Assembly (NCBI GenBank): GCA_026168455.1 | Contig: CM047426.1 | Location: 87,943,986-88,007,985 of the forward strand | Direction of reading: 5' to 3' | DNA from: Theocolax elegans | Lineage: Eukaryota; Arthropoda; Insecta; Hymenoptera; Cerocephalidae | DNA length: 64,000 nucleotides | Shown here: piece after piece, positions 21,501 to 36,129 of the stretch | How the letters are laid out: every line of letters starts with the position of its first letter | Position numbering within the stretch: position 1 is the first letter of the stretch | Program-made: the position numbers and the translations under genes | Notes under the pieces: model-generated | The model's input: the letters and a program-made list of their open reading frames with translations, nothing else | Database searches by the model: none | Told to the model about the DNA's origin: nothing

Positions 21501-24500
21501 AAGTTCCTGTCTGAGTACATCGGACGCTATATATGTGTACGTTATACTTTAAATCTACGCATTTAATATGGGAAAAGTAGAAACATTGTAATATTGAAAT
21601 TTTCGGTTAGTGCATTTATCATAGAGCAGTAAGTGGAAGCAGGTAAATCTATCTTTTACAAAATGAGTATTCTATCTTTTTTTGTTTATACCCACGCTAC
21701 GATCTTGTCTTCGTTCTTCAGAAAGCTCCTTCAGTAGGACGCATGATTTACATTCACAAAGAAAGAGAGAATTCATACTCCCGTGTACGCGCGCAACGCG
21801 GTTGTTGACATTATCTCCTTATTTGGATATCTCTAGTTCCTGTTTACGCAACGCATGGAAGCTCCCACTTGTCAAGTAGAACATTTATTAAAACGTTCTT
21901 TCTTCAAAATGGTAAACGTGGTATATTACTATTGTTCGGGACAGAGTAACAACATTATTTCCAGTTATTTATTCACATTCCGCGAGTGATTAATGAATCA
22001 TTACATTAAGAATTAAGGAGATGTCAAACTTGTTGCGTTATTATATCCATAAGGCATTTACCGATTGAGCAGCAATGTTTTTGTATAAATAATTGTTTTA
22101 TATTACAATTTATGTATGATCACGAGAACACTGCCCTTCTTTTTGTTAATTTTCGTACAGTTTATAAGATTAATTATTATTTATAAATAATAAATGATTC
22201 GCTGTACTGATACTTAAAATTTGTTTAAAAAAACAGTTAATCTGGTTTAGTAATATTCCAATCACCTTGAAAATTTGCACAATTTTACCTTTAATAATAA
22301 AATGTAATTATCAACAATATTAGTAATAATCGAATTAGCATAACACTTCATTCCAGAAAATGTAAAATGCTCTTGCAATTATATCGATTGTACTCGCGTT
22401 GTCTTTGCAATTATCATGTCTATATCGCATAATACCCGTAAACACGATTATTTTTATTCCGAAAGCATTGTTTTTTCCATGTACCATTGTTACCGCATAT
22501 GGACAATGTAATAATTTGTTATACAAGCATTTAATTAATGTACATTATTTAGCACAACCGCAAACTATGTTAACAGTCTTACGTTCGTTCAGCCTTGAAA
22601 TACCTCAGGGACAATATAAATGAAGCGAAATGCATAGTTTCAACGTGAGTAAAGTTTTGTCTTGTTTCAAACCCGAAGGAATTAATAAACATTAAATTAC
22701 GTCGTATGAATTCCATTCTAAAAATAAATGTTCGTACAATCATTTTTGTTTTTATTGCTATAAAATTATTTATCGTTATTTAAAAATTTGGGATATCGGA
22801 AAGAATGTACGTTTGTTGGTGTTGTGAACTTGCTTGTGGAAAAGTTGAAGTGTCTCTTTCCATCGTCGCTGTCTGCACATACGGAACCATATTAGTGCAT
22901 CCAACGAAGGTACGATCGCAGATTAGTCGTGCGGAAGTACATATATGTCACTGCTGATTAGCATATGGCATAAAAAAACATAATTTAGTGATAGCGTTTT
23001 AATAACTAATTGAAACGTGGTTTATAAGACAATAAATAATTTCATCAGAATCTTTAAAATGCACAAATATTTATAATTGAATTTGATAAGCAATCTATAA
23101 TAACAAACGATGGAGATACATGCTGAAAAGACAATGAACTTGTTGGATTTTGAGCTTATCACACGTCATTCTTAAATTATAGTAATACATTTCACCATTG
23201 TCTAACTCACTAAAAAAAAGATAAATGAAGTACTATTTGTAGAAAAATAGTTGTAAAATATTTTCCATCAATAATATATATGTATATATAATTTAAAATG
23301 TTTGATAAAAAATTTCTTACACGAGGATTTAACGGTAAACTGAATATATCTATATATACCGAGCATTGTAATATAAACTCGAGTATTCCATAACATCTCG
23401 TTAGCATCATTTCGGATTCATCCCACAACCCGTGATTACAATCACGTTACTAAACAAACTCTTTATATCAAATGCAATCGAACGCCCGAGGTGTCGAGTA
23501 CGCGTTATATTATTATCCGTGCACATTTCTGGATTCGACGCAATTTTACGCGCGCGCGCGCTCGGTCGGCGTTAGAAAGGCTATGGTACATCGCTGCGAT
23601 AAAAATAAATAAAAAAAGGTTCCTTCCTGCTCATTCGGTACGATGAATGTAAACTAGACGAGGTTAATTGGATTATTGGCCAACGTAACCATTAGAAACT
23701 TTGGGGCTATACTAATGTCATTTGCGCTAACTGGTTGGTTTAATCGAACGAATTAAATTCAGGAACTTTAACCGGTACGTTCACACGGTTTCCTTACTCA
23801 GGAAATATGCGCTTGTTACCGTGTCCTTGCATTTCTGTTGATTGGGAAAAATGTGTAACGCGAGCTACGTGATATAAGAGAGTAGAGTTGTAATTAGTTG
23901 TGGTATTCCTGTATGTGACTATTAAATTGTTCTATTCAAAGCACAGTTTATTACGTGGAGCTCGAAAGATTATATTCTTAACTCTTGTAATCTTAAAAAA
24001 AATTAGTCGTAAAACTAAATTATTCTAATTCATATTCCTCTTCGTGTATTCATTAAATCTCAAATTAATTCTTACTTAGTTTTTGATCGGTCCGTGCAGT
24101 CCCTCAAATCGCTTATTAAAACCGAAACAAAATATAAATATTAAAATAATATTCCTACTACCTAAAATTTAATAAAAACCGGCTCGTGTTCGTATTCATA
24201 TAGATAGCCTCGAGACAGAATTGCGAGAGGGGGAAAAAAAATAAAAACAAACAGATATGCGCAGTGGTTAGACGGATGGTTATACCGGCAAAGAATCGCC
24301 GACGAAGCCATTCTCTCGTTCGGTTTCTCACTCCTTCGAATGGACAGCGGCATCGCATTAGGCACGGCAATCCCTATCATTAACAAAATAATTCGAGGGG
24401 GCCATACATATCCGACACGGCGTATTAGAGTACAACTATGTGTGGCTAACACCGGGTCATTATACGCGTTGATCGCTCTACGCTGCGCTCCTGATGAGGG

Positions 24501-27384
24501 ACCGCCACGCGCACGCTTGTGTGGTCTTTTCGTCGCGATGTATATAGCTTCACCGATTTTAACCATGGAGAAACACGCTGGACCTGGTAATTATTCCTCA
24601 AAAAAATTACCTCGCGGCACGCTTTTCTTCCTTTTCCGTTCTTGAAGTAATTAAAATTTCAATTGCTTTGTCTAATAGTTTTCGTGTTGTTTTTTACGAT
24701 CAGCTAAAATTTGTGGATTATTTAAAAAATTTAGTTCTACGATTTGGAATTTTTGGATAAACTATTATTCGTTAGAGAGTTTGGTCGAAACAAATGTATT
24801 TGTATTGCTTTTTTTTGGACACATAATACGAATCGACCAATAAACACACTAAATTTCCACTTTTGGCGATCGATGATTAACTTTTCGCTCATCCGTGAAA
24901 TTAAATTTTAAATTATGACGACAAGTATTTAGTAATAAATTAACATTTTCGTAATTTATTTTCTTCAAATACTTGTAATAATGAAAGTGTATATAATTAT
25001 AAATAGCATTTATAAATATAAAACTTGCATCTACAAAAATAGAATACGTTCCGACTTCGAATTCTCTTTCTTCCCCGCGTGCCAAAGTATATTTATTTAA
25101 TAACTTTCATTCTTTATAATTAATAGTAATTAGAGAAATTACCTTTTGCTCGATGAAGCAAAACGTTAAACTAGTGTCATTTTCGAGGAATTTAATGACT
25201 GTTATCGAACATCTTCTTTTTCTACGCGAGACCAAGGTATTAGATGCACGAGTACGTCTTGGAGAAAGGGGACAACGACGCGACGGGAATCGAAGGAAAT
25301 TGTGTCGCCATACACGACTATACTCTTTTTGTAGTGCACTTCGCTGACAGGAGAAAACCGGGTCAGCGTTGTTACAAAGGACGCGGCGTTGTTTGCGAAC
25401 GTATTCGCAGCTCAATTTGCTCTTACTCCGACTGAACGAGCATCCGGAATTGCTTGATAAATTGATCTATGAATTTTTTCTATTCTAAATGAATGACTAT
25501 GTAATTACCGACATTTACTATATATCGTTATTAAATTCATTCGGGGATTAATGTTGTTCGATTGAAATTTTTCGAATTAATTAACGTTCCCTTTACCTAT
25601 ACCGATCCGATTGGATACTGCACTGTTTGTGTATATGTGTATACGACTTAGGTAAATTAAATCAGTTAAATTATCTAATGGAAAAATCGGAGATCGTCTA
25701 TATAAAACTGTTTTACCAATAAAATCCCAACATAAGATCTCAATCTATGTACCTGAACAATTCAACAGTTTAATTAAGATAAATAGTCAAACCGATAAAA
25801 TGCCGTTCAAGATCAATCGCGGGCAAGAATTGATGAGCGCAATCGAATCAGATACAAACGTAGATCTCAACAAAACGAAAACAATCTACCGGTACACTCG
25901 CCGACAACTGCATATTCCGAATCGCAAACGTACTTTCCTTCTTTTATTTATTTTTTTTATGTCTCCTGTCCCTTACAGAATCCAGAATTACACGTTGTCT
26001 ACACGCGAGTAAGACGAATGCATCCTTCTTAATCCCCGCACGGCTTCTCGTCCTTGTGTACGGTCCTACATATACATACGCAATTATTTTCCTACGTGGT
26101 GCATACTGCGATTTTCCGAATGCACGTATACATATTATATATATACATACACGCATTATAAGATCGTATTTGTGAATTTGTCGTTTCCCGAGCGGGTGAA
26201 AGCAGTGCGTGCGTTGAGAAACATAAACGTGATTTGTTTGCGCGATTGACGATGATTTAAATCGGCGGTTTACATAATGAAAGTTGTGTATGCATATACA
26301 AGATTGATTTAGCGCTGTGTGTTTCCTTAGCCCGACCTTTTAAAATTCGTGCCATAGGCTTACCGCGAATAAAGACAATGGATGTTGGACCCGATAGGTC
26401 GACCCGTCGAATTTTAACATTTCAACTTTTAATACACGCATTGTTTGTTTTCCAAGCCGTTTATCTCGTACTTGGAGAGTTTTATTTATTTATAGTTTTT
26501 TTTTGTTTCTTAGGCTCGACAACGCTGCCGCGATATAGATTTCATTCTACCAAATACAATGGCGTGATTTAATATTCAACGAACGTTTGATCTCTACGTT
26601 TCATTAGACGCGTCGGCTGTATCGTCAGTTTATAATCAAAGAGAAATCACGGTACAAAGGACCACAAAGAGAATTTTTTTTTTTTTTTTCGTAGCCTTTG
26701 CTCTCTGATGTAACGATGCAATTTTTATAATTTTCACAGATTTTTAGTCGATCCATTCTATGGAAGAAGCGCGAGCTGTAAGTTATTAGTTTATTGTTAC
26801 AGAATATATCGTCTCGATGCAATAATTGGTGTTTAACGTTCATAAACAAAGATTCACAAGCGAGAAGTATATTTTATTACCGGATTGTTGTTCTTTTACG
26901 TAAGAATTTAGTGTTTTACAATTTTCACTTACAATATAATCGAAAATATATGTACCGTATAGTAAATGGATGTATAGTACACATAATTATTTGCAGATTG
27001 GTGAACGCAAGATATTAATCCACTTAGTAAACTCATTTATTTATCGTATATATATATATATAAAAGTACACAGACGAATAATTCTGGACGAATTATAGTT
27101 ACCCTGTTAATTTGCCTTGTAAACGTCTCTCATTAAGCATTCGGTTACGTCATTACTACTTTATACTCAGTTCGTTTAAAAACAACATTTCATTCGACTC
27201 GAATCCACAGAGCGACGTACCGACAAAAGGAACAAAAATAATTGCCACTCGAGTCGCCAATTACCGCGCGATTTTCATTTTCGACGATACCGTAACTATA
27301 TACGTGTGTGTGTATATATATACATATGCATATATATAAATAAGCATCTCGTAAATTAACGAATCGTGCATCCCGTGAATTATT

Positions 27385-27421
27385 CTTCTCTCTCTCTGTC
27401 TCTCTGTCTCTCTGTCTCTCT
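27385..27421. repeat. Pyrimidine microsatellite (TCTCTCTG)n
   Basis: Several units of ctctctgt are repeated in tandem. Confidence 0.9.
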
Positions 27422-28828
27422 ACCTCCAATTGTAAAAAGTGGCGGATTAGCTCGTTTCAAGATGAGTAATTGCATCTCGAAGTCTTTCTTTCTCAGAGTC
27501 AATTCCAGGTGCCAGTCGCGTAGGACGTATACCTTCGATCCAATCATCGAAGTATATCTATAGATGTGTATGTGTAGCTGGCTCTGTAACTGGCGCCTCG
27601 TGACGTCTCAATGTTGGCTCATGTTTGTGCGTTCGTTCGCGCGTATTATGCGTCGGACCACCCGATCGCTTCCTGCATTTGCCATTCCCTGTAGTTCCGC
27701 GAAATTGACTTTGAGGTGGAGAAAGTTAGCTTTGGTAGACAGTCTGAGTGACGCGGCAATCAAATCAAGTTGATACCACACTATTTTTCTCCGATTTCAC
27801 TGACTGCGCGATCTCAAGGGGACAATGTGTCTTTCCACATCATTACGGATCGAGCATTGACAATCGCATTTTTTTTTCTCTTCAAATCCATAAAAACCGA
27901 GATGATGTCTCGCGACAAGTTGTACATATATACATATATATTTTATTTTATTTATTCACATGGTTGCATCGACAACTTGGTTATTAGCGACCGTATATAT
28001 ATATACACATATCGTCGTTTAATTGTGCATACTGCAAATTTATTACTGAGTATATTATAATTAGCTCATCCAATTATTCATTGATACAACTTTGGAAATT
28101 ATGTTGCAAATAATGTATAATTCGATAAAAAAAAATAATGTATTCCGAGAGTGAAATACATAAATCACGTATCGCGTATTGATTTAAAACAAAAATACCG
28201 TAATATGCGCGTATATGCAATTTTAATTAATGTGAGGAAATGAGCGGTGTATCGCTAAACTCGTGAAAATGGCAAAAACAGAAAGAACAAACCGCAAATG
28301 AAACAGTTACCGTAAGGAGAATCAAAAAGTTCCGTCAGTGATGCGATCTCCGAAAATTTTTATGCAGAAGGACTGCTTAACCGCTGCCTACCAATTTGGT
28401 CTTAATTATCTTGGATGCAGATACGGCTGGATGGAAGCGGACGAGTGAGCATCAACCGCGTTAAAAAGTTCCGGGTCAATTGCTCCTTCGGGTGTCTTCT
28501 TTTTATCGTTAACGATTCAACATCGGCAAATGAATTATTGCCTGTGCGTACACGAGCTTAATGGCGTTAATTAAACCCAGCTATGAGGATGCACGTTTTT
28601 TCTGCTTAGCTGATCACCGACGCGACGTGAGATCGTAACTGATTTTTATAACATACTTAACTGCATATATCGAAAATATAAGTTAGATACCTTGGTATTA
28701 AATTAATTGGATTATCTTTGTCTTTGATAAAAAATAATTCGATTACTGACGCTCGAGGGTGCGAATCTTCAATAAAATTATACACGTTCAAACTTGTGTG
28801 TGATTGACAAGTTAGATCTAATGGTATG

Positions 28829-28850
28829 CAATATATATATATATATATAG
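28829..28850. repeat. (TA)n microsatellite
   Basis: An uninterrupted alternating at run of about 22 bp. Confidence 0.9.
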
Positions 28851-31800
28851 TTTAATACACATCAGCTATATCGATAGCGAGATAAAACTCGGTTATGTAG
28901 CGCTGATATAAGAACTTTCTCTTACGATTTGCGTAAACAAAATTTAAAATTGAATCAACTTTGTCAATAAAGCTATTTTTAACGGTCATCTTTCGCGGTC
29001 AACAACTCCTAAATGAATTTATATTGTTTATCCCTATTACAGTATTATTACACTTTTTAAATGTAATATTCACTTTATTTCCCATGAAAATATCAACGTT
29101 TTTATAAATGAGTTGTATGTTTTTATTTCGGTTTACCCACACCGTTTCTAGAGTAAACATATAAATCATTTCATGTCTGCGGGTCATCTTCATACCGCTA
29201 CTACTTTTCCCGTAGTTCAATACAAACGTGCACTTATCCAATACCACAAAACCGCGAACAGGGTGTCAATGTTCCATTGCGTGAGATAATGCTTAGTACC
29301 TCCTGACTGCTTGCCTTCCTTTTTCCTCGTGGTTCATTTCTTTCTTAGTACCCTTGTATTACTAGTCAACACTTCGCGGTATCTATCTAGGGTCTATTCG
29401 CATTACCTTGTTTAATGTTACTTTTTTCTTAATTCTTTCAAGAAAATTAATTATAGTAAACAATTGACGATCCTTTTTGGCCTAGAAACTTATTTATCGT
29501 TACAATATAATAGATAAACTATATAGGGGTGATATCGTTTCATGTTCATAACAAAAAAGGCGGGGGCGTAATTTGTATTTGTATACGCCTAAATGGCTAT
29601 GGTAACGCTATTTTCGCAAGTAATTTACTATGATATTAAATCAAGTTATTTATTGGAAATTGAAGTTATTATTTTATATTATTTAGTATATTATATATTT
29701 ATTTATATTTTATTATATTATATTTATATATTCAGTATATTATTTTATAAAAAGATAGAAATGTAATTTACATGGAGCTGTTACTGACAAAAATTATTTT
29801 GACTCGCAAAGAAAAGCATGTCGATATAAGCAGGTCAATTAGAAATCCAATGAGGGTGGTATTGACCACCGAAATGGACGTTGAATCAGAGAAATTAATA
29901 AAATCTCATAAAATTTATTCCCACAGTTTCCCTGTACTTTCTTTTGTAAAATTCATGTAAGATAAATCATGGATAGCATCGAATGTCCATGAAATTCTTC
30001 CAAAGTGGCTGATTTAATCAACATTAAATAAGTATCGTAAATAATATTAATTAAATTACACAATTCAATCCGAAACAATTCTCACCTAAATTTCAATCGC
30101 GACATTTACATCCCGCGCGCAACCACACAGCGTAAAAACCGGTAACCGAAAAAGGTCATCAGAGTATATACCTTTTAATTTCTCTGGGTTTGCACACGCT
30201 TAAAAAGTTTAATTAACCACAGCATCGAGTAAAATTTCCCCTTATAAAATAAAACATACGAACTCGTATGGATCATAAACAATGCGATCGATATTAATCT
30301 CTCGCAATAAAAAGAAGCGATATGTTCTCTCAACGACGCAAGAATTAAAGCTGTCCTCGCTCATTCACATATATAATATAACCACGCAAATATATATATA
30401 ATATGTGTATGTATATATATATTTTTTTGACTGGGAAAAATATACACAAAGAGTCGAGTTTGGGCGTCTCTTGCGATCGCCGCATGTGGTGCATGCGATC
30501 GCGTCGCGATTCTTGCTCTTAGTTGATGAAAAAATGCCGCATCGAGCGACGCGTACAACGACGAAAACTCGTTCCGTTCGTATCGGCTATTCAAGCACCG
30601 CATAACACACATCGAGTCTCCTACCGTGTGCAAAGGCGGTACTCTTGATCCTCGGCTTCTCTTCTTTTCTTCTCCCCTATATACCTAAAGACTCGGTTTT
30701 CATTCTTCTTCGTACGCAAGTGCGCACCTTCGCTTCTGATGTTGTATTGGGGACCTTTTTATCTCGTGCGCACTATCTTTCTTAATCATTTGTATTCTTC
30801 ACTGTGTGGAAGCTCCTCGCCAAGCCGGCTACGATATTTATTTGCCCAAACATTTTCTTCTTTTTTTTTACCGCTTTGTCTTTATTTATGTTTATTGGTA
30901 TTATTACAAAATTCACTGATAATTTCTATGAGTATTTAATTTTATCCTTCTTTTTTTTATTTATGAACTGAAAGTTGCGTCTTCGTCTTTCAAATATATT
31001 TATATAATTCTTAATTCTCGATGCTTGTCGCAAAGACATAGGCAATCTTATGGATGTATATCTGGTATTTCAGATGTAAAATTATAATCTTTTACCTTTT
31101 TAACTTAAGAAGCTAAGCTTTTATATTTTAGGCACGATCGTTACAATTATTCTTTATAATAATACAAATTTTAATAAAATTTTAAGTTGCGTACTAAAAT
31201 CTCTGATTAGTTACATATTAAAGTATTCGTTTTTGAATACAAAATTGAGAATCATACGTTGGGCGCTTCTCGCTACTCATGTTTATCTTTAAAAACACTA
31301 TTCTAACAATAAATTATACAATAGCAAAAGGTTTTCTTATTTTAAAACAAACTTTCTATACATTTAAAACTTCTATATCAAAAGGATAATTTTAATTTAT
31401 TGTGAGAAAGTGTGCTTTTTAGTACATTTTTCATTATTCACATCGTTTTTATATATATTTATATAAAAACTCTTCCGATTTAAACGTGAACAATTGAAAA
31501 AGTTTTGTACGTATACTTTATGTACGCAGGAATGGTAGATTTAAATTTCTTGTAAAAGAGTGTTTTTTTAAAAATTATACATTTCGAAATAATCTAGAAA
31601 GTACGATCTAACAACATTTTAAAAAGTCAAATGATTCGAATAATTTTTGAACGATATAACTGGAAATAGAAGCATATATACTTACCGTGTTATGAGAAAT
31701 TCAGTAAAATCGATCAAAAATTGATTTTTTACATTAGCACAGCTACTTCCACACTTATATTTTAGGTAGTGCTTTAAACAAAAAAAACATATAATTTTTA

Positions 31801-34800
31801 TTTGTACATTGACCCACATCGATTATTAAGTTTATATCACATGTGCACATTTTGCGATAGTGAAAATATACAAAGTACACTCCTGCGTAACGATCGTGCC
31901 TAAAATGGATTTTTAATTCAATATTTCCATTATCTAAACGCATTCGCGATATAAACGTATTTTATATACTTATTTATACTCATTAATTTTTTGTACCCGT
32001 AAATAACTACTAAGAAAAATTATTTCACGGTAGTAAACACAATGTCGCGTAGGCCGTTAACTAACTGCGACTCGCAGAAGGTAACTAATTGAAAAATATG
32101 CCAAGAATCTCTATTGTCACTTTGGTGATATAAATAAGAAGAAAAAAGAAAAGTCCTTTGGGTAATTTAGTGTCCGTAAGCTAAACAAATCAATTAGAAT
32201 GCTAGATCACTTTGTTTGTCAGCAATCAAATAGATCGGAAAAAATGCCCGCTATGTACAAAGGAAAATGGCTTTCTCGGATGACAAGGAAGAACATATAG
32301 AGAGAGTGTCGCCGGCGCGTGAAAATAGCGATCGCGTGAATCATACTGCGCTCTACAATTACAACAGTAAACAGAGTTGTATTGTTGGACACCAAACTCG
32401 TGGGCGTGTGAGCGCATTTAGAAAACTGGAACGCGCTCTACGTCACATTGCATGGATTAAAATTATTCCGACAAAACGGTACTCGTTTCGCGAATCTGCT
32501 GAAAATTCCAGAATTAAATTAACTATTTTATTATTTCATCACGTAACCTGATACAATAAATGAAGGGAGTTATATAAATTATTACAAATTTATATCTATC
32601 TTGCAATATTTACTTATTTATCTAATTTCAATACAAGGATTAACTGAATATTTCGCAAAATAATTCCAGTAGAAACCAAACTATGTTCAGTTTAGCTTTA
32701 ACCATCTTGGGCATTAGTTATCGCCCATTTTTGATTAAGGGAGAGTTTTTGCCCAAAATACATTGATTACTACTAGGAAATGTACAATTTTTCATATTAG
32801 ATTTTTCTTAAATCGGCTCTTTGGTATATTTAAATAAAAAATATAGGACGATGAACTTCTGACAAATAGAAGTAACAAAACTACAGTTTATCGAACCTCA
32901 ATGTCCAAGTTAGCTTCACTTCCGTAAACGCAGCGCACAGCGATCGCAAAAATAGATGTACACGAGCTGGAACGAAAATTGCTGGCGCAAACGCTTGTAA
33001 CTATTTCTTCTATTTTCAAACTTACGTTTACAGGGCTGCGTCCTACATACGAGAATATCAGTCTATGAGATGTTTACAAAGTAACGATACTTTATCGACT
33101 AAACTATGTATATATATGTATACGTACTTTGAAGAAATAAAATATATCTTATAAGTGCGGATGTTTTAATTTTTTATTTTTACGAATAGTGACAGGTGTT
33201 AAATTATAGATTGCTAAATAGGGTTACAATAGGTTTTGAAATTTATACTATAGATGATCCATAATTATTTGCTATGTATATTTCAAAGGAGATTGCCCAC
33301 AATATACATTAAATTTCTTTATTGATTAACCATAATGGTTAGTTTTTCTATTTTCTTAATTTTTTTTAATCAAATTCCATTGCTATAGAAATAAGCATTA
33401 AACTACGATTTACATATATATACACATTTTGACACTTATGGGTCCTTATGAATGTTTAAAGGAGTATTGCATTGATACAAAATAAATATGTAAATAAATA
33501 ATTTAAAACTTCATCTTGTATTGATAATAAAAGTTATTCTACAACTTGTAAACAATGTAATAACAACGCTATAAAAGTGGATTTACATCTTCAAGTTGAT
33601 ACTGTCATCCAAGCACGGCGACGCACTTAAACTCAAGCTGGTCTTTCTTTGTTTCACTCTTAGCTGTGATGTGAATATTCGATCATCGTACGGACATCAA
33701 GATAGTATAATCGAAGTTTGTAGAACTGTTTTACCTAATTTATAAATACAATTATAGCAGATTTAAAATAAATGAATATGCAAAACGTGTTTATTTTATA
33801 ATATTCATAAAAATTAGCACAAAACTTACCGAGACGTTCCCTGATCCATAAAATTTTTTGTTAGCACACGTTTCACCGCAATTTTGTTTTTGCTTAACTG
33901 GGTACATTGCAGGTACAAGCGGACCGAGGCTCCATTAATCGTAACAATCGCTTTTGCAGAGAATGAAAAGAAAGGGTGCGGAAAAAAAAATATCGACGCA
34001 TAACCGTACAGAAAGGATGAAAGTGCCTGTGTACACGTACAGTTGCATTAACAAACAATGCAGTGATGCTGCCACGGTGTACTTTTAACTCGAGAGACAG
34101 CAGCGCCACTAAACAAATGATACTTCGCGATGCTTCATTGCGAGTTGGGTGTGCAACTCGACAAGACCATGTACACTATATACGTATACGAAATGGCAGA
34201 GACGCAAACAACGAATAAACGATGAGAATGAAAGGGAGAAGCCCTCTAATAGGCCGAAAGAGGAAAACGAGAGACCATCTGCCGCTGCTTCAATTACGCC
34301 ACTTAAATGCTCTAAATCGTCGTGTGCGAGTTGACATACGCGATACACTAAATTAAAATTCCGTTATTTATCTACTTCTTTTTCGTAATATATTTTCAAT
34401 AACACTTTTTTCTACAATTTAAAATAATTATTAAATAACTCTCGTAGAAATGGATTCAATTTAAAATGAAATTTGTTGTTTCATTACTATTGTCAATCTT
34501 AACCAGTTGATTAGTCAAATGCAAACGTACAAACTATTATAACAAGAGTAAAAATATTTTTGGCAAAGTTTCCATAATAAGAAAAACGTATAGATATCTC
34601 TTGGTAATATTGTTCCGTGGGTAAAAACAATAAAAAATGTAATGGTCCGATTGACAGAAAATTCAGCATTTAGAGTATCGTAAGTGTTAAAAACTTTATG
34701 AAAATAAATTCAATCAAATATAATGTAATTATTGTAAAGACGTTGATTTCTATTAGGAAATTGATTTTTATATCTTTTAGTTCTACATACAATTGTCCAT

Positions 34801-36102
34801 AAATAAAAATGAAAGTATATAGTATCATACTTTTATTATCATTACTAAAGTGCATATAGTTCCACTTTAAATGGATCTGATATACGATATAACAATGAAC
34901 ATTTAACTAATGCAATTAAAACTGTTTTGTTAAGTTCTTAAACTTCTTATAATCTTATAATGAATAATAGTTCTGCTTGTATTTTCCATCATTGTTGCTT
35001 TATCTACTACACTGCTAATTCGGTTTCCCTACTTCTCAAACTTTCTCCAAGATCCTTCGCATTCTCACCTATTCTTTTTCCTCCTACAATCAAATTTTAA
35101 AATTAGTTAGAAAGATATAAACGATCTAATGTTTAAATGCTCTTACATTTATCATTTTGCTCTATTTAAAATATTTTGATTTTATTGTGCTTCTTATTGA
35201 AAATATTTAATTAAGGAAGAAAGGTATCTTTTTCATCGGACAATGATGATTTATGTACCATCGCTGTAATAATTAAAAAATAATTGGCATCTCGGTCTTT
35301 GATCTCGACATCCGTCGTTTCCGATCGGAGAAACATTCTTGAGCCTGCGACTTTCAGTTCTCTCGGGTATTTAAATAGGATCGACAGTTTATAACGTTGT
35401 TCCAGGTCACGTGAATATTGGAATAATAACGTGCTATAGTATATACACTGTGTACACAATTTAACGAATTTTACAGTAAAAATAAACTAAACATTATTAT
35501 TTCAAGCAAGTGACAAATTAAATATAGATACGATGTAGATCAGTTTTAAATAAATATCAAACAATTTGTCGATATATTTCTCACGAGGATGTAATATTCA
35601 GTATATAAAAGAAGAATTTCATTTTGATTCAGCATACAATCGATGAATCGACGAGAAGTTCGTAACGTATCAACTCACGGTAAAGGAGAATACAAGCAGA
35701 GGGAAAGAAAAAAATTTGTCAACGAAACGTTCCGAGATGAGAGGAATTCTAGAGTCTCTGGATCAAGGCAAAAAATGAAACGCGACGAAAAGGACAACCA
35801 AGACATCTCTGAAGATCGAAAAGAGGATATATATATATACAGGAGGAAGAGACGGAAAAAAAGAATAAATTCTTCGTGAGTTAACATATAGGACCTATTT
35901 CCATTTCATTCATGAGACTCACCGCACCATCGGTTTGGCCATTGACGACGCAGTGTCCGTGTGTTTATACGCTCACGTGATTGTTGCTCACCGAGATGTT
36001 CGAGCCTGCACCCGTTCTAAATTATGCATGCCCCAAGACGAATGACCGAAAATCGGGGCGCGACTCACGATTCACGAGGCACCGTTTCTTCCGCCCTTTC
36101 AG

Positions 36103-36129
36103 TCCGATATATTTCAAAAAGCGAATGAG
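36103..36129 (+). CDS. Candidate 27-nt microexon
   Basis: A strong polypyrimidine tract and acceptor (tttcttccgccctttcag) is followed by 27 nt and then the strong donor GAG/GTAAGA. The 27 nt are open in phase 0 and would encode SDIFQKANE. The size is a multiple of three, as is common for neuronal microexons that can be skipped without changing frame. The block sits at the edge of a GC-richer patch (35880-36130). No flanking exons were recognised, so the host gene is unknown. A chance pairing of splice sites remains possible. Confidence 0.3.

Larger units (their letters stand above)
17577..36102. other. Long gene-poor region with CpG-rich patches
   Basis: No confident gene is seen in this ~18.5 kb. 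The background is AT-rich and punctuated by GC/CpG-rich patches at about 18560-18760, 20130-20540, 23500-23560, 24240-24640, 25230-25430, 27560-27770, 28320-28640, 30460-30640, 32200-32460, 33900-34330 and 35880-36100. Open frames there are short and mostly due to few AT-rich stops. The pattern suits a long intron or a regulatory desert. Simple repeats lie at 18504-18545, 27385-27421 and 28829-28850. Confidence 0.4.

Noticed and set aside
24250..24320. tRNA-like string gcgcagtggttagacgg
   Set aside because: It resembles a D-arm, but no acceptor stem, anticodon arm or T-arm follows.
24490..24510. Second hammerhead-like CCTGATGAGGGACC
   Set aside because: No GAAA with a paired stem follows within a usable distance.
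33830..33849. Minus-strand first exon MDQGTS with donor GTAAGT
   Set aside because: Only 20 coding bases and no downstream exon found; not enough to call, although the donor is strong.
35643..35879. 78-codon Arg/Lys/Glu-rich plus-strand frame
   Set aside because: Composition reflects purine-rich low-complexity DNA and it runs into a ta microsatellite; no splice structure or domain.
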